Part shown: positions 57,045 to 64,000 of the stretch, in pieces
Layout: every line of letters begins with the position of its first letter
Position numbering within the stretch: the first letter of the stretch is position 1
Source of the DNA: Acinetobacter variabilis
GTDB taxonomy: Bacteria; Pseudomonadota; Gammaproteobacteria; Pseudomonadales; Moraxellaceae
Length of the DNA: 64,000 bases
Reading direction: 5' to 3'
Assembly (NCBI RefSeq): GCF_000369625.1
Contig: NZ_KB850112.1
Span: forward strand, 502,528-566,527
Notes under the pieces: model-generated
The model's database searches: none
Seen by the model: the letters and a program-made list of their open reading frames with translations, nothing else
Told to the model about the DNA's origin: nothing
Program-made: the position numbers and the translations under genes

Positions 57045-57308
57045 ATGGTATTAGAACAGCAAGTGACGTTAGAATTATTATTTGAGCAATTAGGCTTGCC
57101 TGCTGATGAAGCATCAATTGATGAATTTACCAAAAATCATCAGCTACCATCAGACGTGATTTTGCCGGATGCAGATTTCTGGAATGAGGGGCAAAGCGCT
57201 TTTCTTCGCGAACACTGGCATCAGGATGATGAATGGATCGTAATCATTGATAAACTAAACCAGCTTTTACATGTTGAAAGTGATAAAGAAGGCCCTGAAA
57301 GCAATTAA
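57045..57308 (+). CDS. DUF2789-family protein, paralogue 2
   Basis: 87 residues, MVLEQQVTLELLFEQLGLPA, then PDADFWNEGQSAFLREHW and QDDEWIVIIDKLNQLLHVE. It is the most diverged and acidic of the three. A GATGGAGTGAGCG ribosome-binding site is present. A terminator follows it. Confidence 0.85.
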   Translation: MVLEQQVTLELLFEQLGLPADEASIDEFTKNHQLPSDVILPDADFWNEGQSAFLREHWHQDDEWIVIIDKLNQLLHVESDKEGPESN

Positions 57309-57334
57309 AGTTTCTTTATACAAAAAGACACAAC

Positions 57335-57364
57335 AAAACCTAGTCCTTTGACTAGGTTTTTTTT
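57335..57364 (+). terminator. Terminator after DUF2789 paralogue 2
   Basis: AAAACCTAGTC and GACTAGGTTTT with a 4-base loop and T8. Paralogue 3 therefore probably has its own promoter in the following 60 bases. Confidence 0.85.
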
Positions 57365-57424
57365 ATCTTATCTTATAAGTTAGTCCTATAAATAACTACA
57401 ATATATCTGATATAAGGAGGGCAT

Positions 57425-57682
57425 ATGCTCGGGAAGAACCAACCATCCTTAGAAATGTTATTTTCTCAACTCGGCCTAGCTAACAGCCCGGCGGCCATCG
57501 AGCTTTATGTGCGTACTCATCAGCTACCTGCCCATATGTCATTGCATGAAGCACCTTTCTGGAATAAGGCGCAGCGTTCGTTGCTAATTAGTCATCTGGT
57601 ACAAGATGATGACTGGGCAATCTGGATTGATGAACTGAATCAGCAATTGCATCTGGATGCAGATCGACGCCGTCTGGCTTGA
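57425..57682 (+). CDS. DUF2789-family protein, paralogue 3
   Basis: 85 residues, MLGKNQPSLEMLFSQLGLAN, HEAPFWNKAQRSLLISHL and QDDDWAIWIDELNQQLHLD. Strong ribosome-binding site AAGGAGGGC. Same domain as the two preceding genes, with a more basic C-terminus. Confidence 0.85.
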   Translation: MLGKNQPSLEMLFSQLGLANSPAAIELYVRTHQLPAHMSLHEAPFWNKAQRSLLISHLVQDDDWAIWIDELNQQLHLDADRRRLA

Positions 57683-57696
57683 TTAAATTAATTCAT

Positions 57697-57728
57697 AAAA
57701 AATGCCTCATCAATGTGAGGCATTTTTT
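57697..57728. terminator. Bidirectional terminator after DUF2789 paralogue 3
   Basis: AAAAAATGCCTCA and TGAGGCATTTTTT with a short loop, between convergent genes. Confidence 0.85.
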
Positions 57729-57749
57729 ATAAAAATAGATTTCGTTGTT

Positions 57750-58277
57750 CTAATGCATACGGCTACGCAAAATCTGAATAAACCATTCCAGTTGACGATA
57801 TTCATCAAATGCCGGATGCTGGCCTACCAGTTCATGGTCAAAATGAGCTGTTTTACTGTATTTATTTAGCCAATGACGAGTCATGGCAGGCTCTTTCTTA
57901 CTCGCAGATGCATAAGCCAGGAAGAAATAAATATCCGCATGCTCATAATTGGTCATCGGTTTTAGAATCTGCTGGGTAATGAGCGCATAACGATCTTCTT
58001 TGGTCAGCTCAAAGTAGATCATATAGGCTTTGGCCAGATGCAAAGACAGATTGATATACAAATCAAGTGGCATTTCTTCAAATTCAATCCGGCCTTGCTC
58101 CAGCAGAACGATCGCTTCTTGCAGGAAATGCACCTGCTCTTGACGTAACTGACTGATAGTCACCAGTTGCAGACGAAGATCAGCTCGTTCAAGCGCCAAC
58201 TCAGGCGTATTGCCATTTAAAAATAGCTGATCTGTTTCACCAATGCGTGCAATGATCTCTTTGGGGGTTGGTCGCAT
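57750..58277 (-). CDS. Helical protein of unknown function
   Basis: 175 residues from the ATG at 58277, which has AGGA eight bases upstream; the ATG at 58292 is an alternative. All-helical and repeat-like (AIVLLEQGRIEFEEMPLDLY, LAKAYMIYFELTKEDRY, ADIYFFLAYASASKKEPAMT), similar in style to TPR-type arrays. Several Met and aromatic residues, no motif for catalysis. Single gene. Confidence 0.6.
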   Translation of the reverse strand: MRPTPKEIIARIGETDQLFLNGNTPELALERADLRLQLVTISQLRQEQVHFLQEAIVLLEQGRIEFEEMPLDLYINLSLHLAKAYMIYFELTKEDRYALITQQILKPMTNYEHADIYFFLAYASASKKEPAMTRHWLNKYSKTAHFDHELVGQHPAFDEYRQLEWFIQILRSRMH

Positions 58278-58348
58278 GAACGCAGTCCTCATATCTCAAT
58301 GATTGCTATATGAGGCTGAAAATTGAAATTTAAAGCGTGGAAAAAAGA

Positions 58349-58951
58349 TTAGAGCAAATGGGTATCACTTCTTAGCCAGGCAGTGATTGATAAACGCTGG
58401 TGTTTGGCTTTTAAAACTTCATGCATTAAATCACTTTGGAAGAAAGCAATACGGTTTGGCTTAGGCTGGATAATATGCCATTGATCATTTTTATCCTGCA
58501 AATGTAGTTCGCCGCCCCAGTTATCTTGCCAATCATCATGTAAATAATAAACCGCAGAAATCATCCGGCCATTCTTGCCTTGAGGATTATCGCGATGCAG
58601 GGCATAGAACTCACCTGCGTTATAGCAGGCAAAATGGGCTTCCACATCTTTAATGCCGAGGAAGAAAGCGCGGTTCAGCTCATGACCTAAGGCCTGTAAG
58701 GTTTGCACATGCTGGTTAGAAATTTCCAGATCTTCATTGAGCCAGAGAATGTGATCACTGCGGATATTGCTAACTACGCCATTCTGAATGGCTGCATCAC
58801 GAAAGCGTTCCAGATTGCTGGTACATTCAGCAATCAGCTGTTCAACATAGGATGGGGCATAAGCATTGTCGATCATGCTAAAACCATACTGATCTAGATC
58901 ATCAAGAATCTGATCAACTGGCCAGGTTGCCGGGAGTTGAACTGCTTCCAT
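58349..58951 (-). CDS. 2OG-Fe(II) oxygenase of the prolyl 4-hydroxylase type
   Basis: 200 residues with the iron triad H-x-D...H: LHRDNPQGKNG supplies His and Asp, and SDLMHEVLKAKHQRLSIT supplies the second His plus the arginine that binds 2-oxoglutarate. The double-stranded beta-helix core is GGELHLQ / NRIAFFQ. The substrate (a protein proline or a small molecule) is unknown. Divergent from rlmJ. Confidence 0.82.
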   Translation of the reverse strand: MEAVQLPATWPVDQILDDLDQYGFSMIDNAYAPSYVEQLIAECTSNLERFRDAAIQNGVVSNIRSDHILWLNEDLEISNQHVQTLQALGHELNRAFFLGIKDVEAHFACYNAGEFYALHRDNPQGKNGRMISAVYYLHDDWQDNWGGELHLQDKNDQWHIIQPKPNRIAFFQSDLMHEVLKAKHQRLSITAWLRSDTHLL

Positions 58952-59064
58952 AGAAACTCACCTAGAAGGGTAAATTGGGGTCGCGCTATTCTATGTAAGA
59001 ATCGGGTCTGAACGAAACTATTTTTCATGTTAAAATAGCGGTTGATATTAGGAATTAATGAAAC

Positions 59065-59922
59065 ATGAATTACCGTCACCATTACCATGCTGGCAACTTT
59101 GCCGATGTCATGAAGCATGTATTGTTGCTTCAATTATTGACTCGACTCAATGCAAAAGATAAACCATATCGCTATGTGGATACACATGGTGGTGCAGGTA
59201 AATATGATTTATCCACCTCTGAAGCGCAAAAATCAGGGGAATTCCTGAACGGTATTCATCGCCTGATCAAACTGGATGATTCGGTCAAGCGTAATGCACC
59301 AGAAGGTGTACAACAATATTTAAAAATTGTTGAGAAAATGCGTGAAAACTTTGGTAAAGGTGCATATCCGGGTTCACCCTGGTTTGCGCTGGAAGGCATG
59401 CGTGAAATTGACAAGGCCACTATTTTTGAAATGCAGCGTGATGTGTTTCAGCAGCTACGTCATAACATTTTCGATAAACGTGCCGGTCTGCATGAGCGTG
59501 ATGCGTATGAAGGCTTGCTCGCAGTCATTCCACCGAAAGAAAAACGTGGTCTGGTCATGATCGATCCGCCTTATGAGCTGGAGCGTAAAGACTTCCCTCA
59601 ATTGGTTGAATTACTGGTTGCTGCTTATAAAAAATGGCCGACAGGCGTATTTGCAGTTTGGTACCCAATTAAAGACCGTGCCATGATTGAGCGTTTCGAG
59701 AAGAAAATGTTCAAGACCGGGATTCGCCGTCAGTTGGTATGTGAAATCTGTGTATGGCCAGATGATACGCCGGTGGGTTTAAATGGTTGTGGTTTACTGG
59801 TGATTAACCCACCTTGGAAGTTCTCTGAAGATGCAGACGAAGCGTTGCAATGGTTATTCCCGCATTTGCGTATGCAGGAAAATGGCGGTCATGCTGCAGT
59901 TCGTTGGTTAGTAGGCGAATAA
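59065..59922 (+). CDS. rlmJ: 23S rRNA (adenine-2030-N6)-methyltransferase
   Basis: 285 residues starting MNYRHHYHAGNFADVMKHVL with the N6-adenine methylase motif IDPPYE and a GGAGKYDL segment. RlmJ methylates A2030 of 23S rRNA. It is followed 37 bases later by pssA. Confidence 0.93.
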   Translation: MNYRHHYHAGNFADVMKHVLLLQLLTRLNAKDKPYRYVDTHGGAGKYDLSTSEAQKSGEFLNGIHRLIKLDDSVKRNAPEGVQQYLKIVEKMRENFGKGAYPGSPWFALEGMREIDKATIFEMQRDVFQQLRHNIFDKRAGLHERDAYEGLLAVIPPKEKRGLVMIDPPYELERKDFPQLVELLVAAYKKWPTGVFAVWYPIKDRAMIERFEKKMFKTGIRRQLVCEICVWPDDTPVGLNGCGLLVINPPWKFSEDADEALQWLFPHLRMQENGGHAAVRWLVGE

Positions 59923-59959
59923 TATTTTAAAGATCGGGTCATAGTTAGGATCGACAAGA

Positions 59960-60781
59960 ATGACAAGTACAAATAAGCCGGAACACGAATCTTCTAAAGA
60001 TTTGCCATTTGATGGCATCACCTTCGAGGTGGAAGAGGTTGAGCATACCCAGGAAGGGCAAAGAGTTAAGCGTCGAGGTATCTATCTGTGGCCTAACCTG
60101 ATTACAACCGCTGCGTTGTTATCAGGCTTTTACTCGATTATTGCCAGTATGAATGGCGAGTTTCAGCAAGCCATTTATGCGATTTTCCTGGCGGCCTTGT
60201 TTGATGGTCTCGATGGTCGTGTGGCAAGAGCGATTGGGGCACAAAGTCCATTCGGTGAACAGTTTGACTCACTATCCGATATGCTGGCCTTCGGTGTAGC
60301 GCCAGCCATTCTCATGTATAGCTGGGGATTAAGTGATTTAGGTCGTATCGGGCTGGCGGCTTGTTTTGTCTATACCGCTTGTGCGGCTTTCCGTCTGGCA
60401 CGCTTTAATGTTCAGATTGGCGTAGTGGACAAACGTTATTTTATTGGCGTTGCGAGTCCATTAGCAGCCGTCATTATTATTTCACTGGTTTGGGTGGGAT
60501 TGGATTTCCCGGCTGTGTTTGATATTCGTGACTTTACTGTACAAATCATTAATGCTGCGATTATTGTAATCGTTGGCTTGTTGATGATTTCTAATATCAA
60601 ATACTATTCATTTAAAACTGTAGAGCGTAGACGAGTACCGTTTTTCGTGTTGCCAATCGCAGTGTTTATCTTTGCAGCGATGACTTATAATATTCCGGTA
60701 GGGATTCTCGTGATCTCTGTCATCTATGCCTTGTCTGGTTTCCTTACAACATTTATGGCAAAAAGACAGAGTACCTTATAA
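59960..60781 (+). CDS. pssA: CDP-diacylglycerol-serine O-phosphatidyltransferase
   Basis: 273 residues with about eight membrane helices. The CDP-alcohol motif D-x2-D-G-x2-A-R-x8-G-x3-D-x3-D is complete in FDGLDGRVARAIGAQSPFGE with QFDSLSD. It makes phosphatidylserine for phosphatidylethanolamine synthesis in the inner membrane. A soluble N-terminal region of about 40 residues is extra. The type is the integral-membrane (Bacillus-like) PssA, not the E. coli soluble one. Confidence 0.92.
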   Translation: MTSTNKPEHESSKDLPFDGITFEVEEVEHTQEGQRVKRRGIYLWPNLITTAALLSGFYSIIASMNGEFQQAIYAIFLAALFDGLDGRVARAIGAQSPFGEQFDSLSDMLAFGVAPAILMYSWGLSDLGRIGLAACFVYTACAAFRLARFNVQIGVVDKRYFIGVASPLAAVIIISLVWVGLDFPAVFDIRDFTVQIINAAIIVIVGLLMISNIKYYSFKTVERRRVPFFVLPIAVFIFAAMTYNIPVGILVISVIYALSGFLTTFMAKRQSTL

Positions 60782-60805
60782 CAATATAAAAATAAGGAGT
60801 TTGAG

Positions 60806-61885
60806 ATGCAGTTTCTTCAAGATTTTCTAGATCGTTCGAAACAGCTGAATCAGACTCCTGCTGTTTCCCAGCATAATCTTGCCTATCATGGACCAAACCA
60901 GAAATATAAAATTATTCATCAGGGCCTGACGCTTCCTGATCTGCCTGCACCCCTTCATTATCTTAACTTTTTGAGTATCATCGGTCAGCCTAATGCACCG
61001 ATGTTGGCAAACCCGAGTGCTATTCAAACCAATGCACTGGATACAGTCACAGTAATCTGTAGTACCAGTCCGCATATGGCTGGGCAATTAAATTGCTATT
61101 CAATCAAAAAGGATTGCAAGTTTCAGTATGGCCTGTTTCAGTTTCTGGATCGTGAAAAACTGACAGGCGACTTTCCGCATTTTCGTTTACAGCGTTTTGA
61201 TTCTGAACTGAGCTTTGATCTCAGCATCCATACGACCAATCTGATTTCACACTTCACCCAAATGCGCTTTGCACTGGCTGATCATTGGTCTTTGCTCTGT
61301 TATTGTCAGGGTACCTTACATTATAAAGATCAGAAATATCTTATTGAGAGCTTAGGTAGTTTTGAATTTGCACGAAGCTTTAATTTTCCCTATTTGCCTT
61401 TAGCCTTTCTGACTTATCAGATTATTAACCTGAGTGAAGGACGACAATTATTGCTGGCACAAATTCGGGATAGTCTGAACAGCATTGTGCAGTCACGAAT
61501 TTATCTGCGTGACCTGAAAAATATGACCAGTCAAATGTTCGATCAAAAAGTCTATTTCAAGGTGCATCGGGTTTATCCGAGTGTGACTACCCCAAATGGG
61601 CAAAAGATGTATCTGCCGCGTGAGTTTGAATGGTGCTATGAAGATGGCAAAGGAACACAGATCTGGTTGCAGGGACAAAGTCGGGGAGATTTCAAATTTG
61701 GTCTGGCTGCGGGTTATGTTGGAAGCTTTAATTACGAAGTCAGAATTAATGGCAAGACTGAGTATGGAGAAGGGGGCTATTGTGAATATATAGATTGTCG
61801 CTCCTTGCGCTTTCAGGAACACGATAAAAAAGAGAAATTATTAAGTACATTGGCCAATCCTGTACCTTTAATGCTCAAAAAATAG
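60806..61885 (+). CDS. Protein of unknown function, beta-rich, possibly lipocalin-like
   Basis: 359 residues with no signal peptide or membrane helix. The sequence is beta-rich with many Phe and Tyr (HYLNFLSIIGQPNAPMLANP, FKFGLAAGYVGSFNYEVRIN), a pattern seen in Acinetobacter proteins annotated as DUF6670, though I cannot confirm the family. It follows pssA by 24 bases and precedes the rrn region, so it may be the last gene of the rlmJ-pssA unit. Confidence 0.6.
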   Translation: MQFLQDFLDRSKQLNQTPAVSQHNLAYHGPNQKYKIIHQGLTLPDLPAPLHYLNFLSIIGQPNAPMLANPSAIQTNALDTVTVICSTSPHMAGQLNCYSIKKDCKFQYGLFQFLDREKLTGDFPHFRLQRFDSELSFDLSIHTTNLISHFTQMRFALADHWSLLCYCQGTLHYKDQKYLIESLGSFEFARSFNFPYLPLAFLTYQIINLSEGRQLLLAQIRDSLNSIVQSRIYLRDLKNMTSQMFDQKVYFKVHRVYPSVTTPNGQKMYLPREFEWCYEDGKGTQIWLQGQSRGDFKFGLAAGYVGSFNYEVRINGKTEYGEGGYCEYIDCRSLRFQEHDKKEKLLSTLANPVPLMLKK

Positions 61886-61945
61886 GGAAAATCGGCATTT
61901 TTGTAGAAATAATAATCAACTGAAGTATTTTCTTAAAAATAGGGG

Positions 61946-61973
61946 TTGCGCTTGTTTGGGATTGGTCTATAAT
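61946..61973 (+). promoter_or_regulatory. rrn promoter P1
   Basis: TTGCGC (61946-61951), 16-base spacer, TATAAT (61968-61973), followed by a GC-rich start region. Located 351 bases before 16S. Confidence 0.65.
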
Positions 61974-62085
61974 GCACATCCATCGGCGGTGATGAAGATT
62001 AAAACTTCTGATAAAACAGTAACTTAGTTAAGATTGGTTAAGTTGGGTTTTAGAAAGGAAGTTTAAAAATAATTTTCATTACTGG

Positions 62086-62113
62086 TTGACTTTCTAGAGA
62101 TAGAGAGTAATAT
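62086..62113 (+). promoter_or_regulatory. rrn promoter P2
   Basis: TTGACT (62086-62091), 16-base spacer, TAATAT (62108-62113), 211 bases before 16S. The gap 61886-62323 holds the two promoters and the processing stem and no coding sequence. Confidence 0.55.
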
Positions 62114-62163
62114 AGCCGACCTAGCTTGCTACTGACGAAGTAGCAAGAAGATCATTAAGAGAT

Positions 62164-62186
62164 TATGAAGAACAACTTGTGTGGAT
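62164..62186 (+). promoter_or_regulatory. Left arm of the 16S rRNA processing stem
   Basis: TATGAAGAACAACTTG plus GTGGATT is complementary to 63886-63911, just after 16S, apart from a two-base bulge. This stem brackets 16S and is the expected RNase III processing site of pre-rRNA. Confidence 0.75.
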
Positions 62187-62323
62187 TTTTACTGGTTGAT
62201 TGATCGAAATTATTTTCATTGATTGATTGGTTTGAATTACTCGAAGTTTATTTGAGCGAAATTTAAGTCAGGAAATTGATGAGCCAAGTTTAAGAACTTT
62301 ACTTATAAAGTTCGAAATGATTT

Positions 62324-63862
<1,539 letters not shown>

Positions 63863-63885
63863 ACGAAAGATTGACGATTGGTAAG

Positions 63886-63911
63886 AATCCACAACAAGTT
63901 GTTCTTCATGA
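63886..63911 (+). promoter_or_regulatory. Right arm of the 16S rRNA processing stem
   Basis: AATCCACAACAAGTTG with TTCTTCATGA pairs with 62164-62186. Lies between 16S and tRNA-Ile. Confidence 0.75.
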
Positions 63912-63923
63912 CGATGTATCTGA

Positions 63924-64000
<77 letters not shown>

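Overview
The window is a chromosomal segment of a gamma-proteobacterium, almost certainly Acinetobacter (Moraxellaceae), species not determined. The evidence is the Acinetobacter-type 16S rRNA, an AlmA-type long-chain alkane monooxygenase, moderate to low GC, and the typical Acinetobacter ribosomal-protein and rrn neighbourhoods. It reads mainly as core genome. I found no prophage, CRISPR array, insertion sequence or recognisable defence island.

Layout. 1-7.6 kb: the 5' end of a VOC-family gene, a decayed PF10118-type hydrolase gene, the GTPase EngB, an NsrR/Hmp nitric-oxide module with a textbook NsrR operator, a HerA-like ATPase with a frameshifted tail, cystathionine beta-lyase and a class I glutamine amidotransferase. 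7.6-21.5 kb: the joined S10-spc-alpha operons (rpsJ to rplQ, including secY and rpoA) with a strong promoter, a structured leader and internal hairpins. 21.6-25.5 kb: almA facing an acyl-CoA dehydrogenase, then sdhE-ygfX and a 34-residue membrane microprotein behind three GntR-like palindromes. 25.7-29.9 kb: a lipoprotein, a rhombosortase-like protease and a TRAP permease. 29.9-36.7 kb (minus strand): an EamA exporter, a three-gene prlC operon, an AT-rich orphan and rnr.

36.98-38.2 kb holds tRNA-Ser(GCT) and two identical tRNA-Arg(ACG) genes flanking a RibD/DHFR-like gene. 38.3-49.3 kb is a mixture of exported or membrane proteins of unknown function, an FAH-family hydrolase, a second EamA exporter, YihY, WrbA, xanthine phosphoribosyltransferase and a TonB-like protein. 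49.3-52.4 kb is the miaB-phoH-ybeY tRNA/rRNA maturation operon. 52.7-57.7 kb has a soluble lytic transglycosylase, an RNase T2-like protein without its catalytic histidines, malate dehydrogenase and three tandem DUF2789 paralogues. 57.7-61.9 kb has a 2OG-Fe(II) oxygenase, rlmJ and pssA. From 61.9 kb an rrn operon begins: two promoters, complete 16S, tRNA-Ile ending exactly at the window edge.

Most of the window is growth-related: translation, RNA processing, secretion and central metabolism. The best candidates for new biology are modest: the S10 leader with a repeated self-complementary octamer that includes the rpsJ ribosome-binding region, the operator cluster before the microprotein, the rhombosortase inside a TRAP locus, the RNase T2 pseudoenzyme, and the DUF2789 triplet. 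Several genes look damaged (PF10118 gene, HerA-like tail, a small exported protein).
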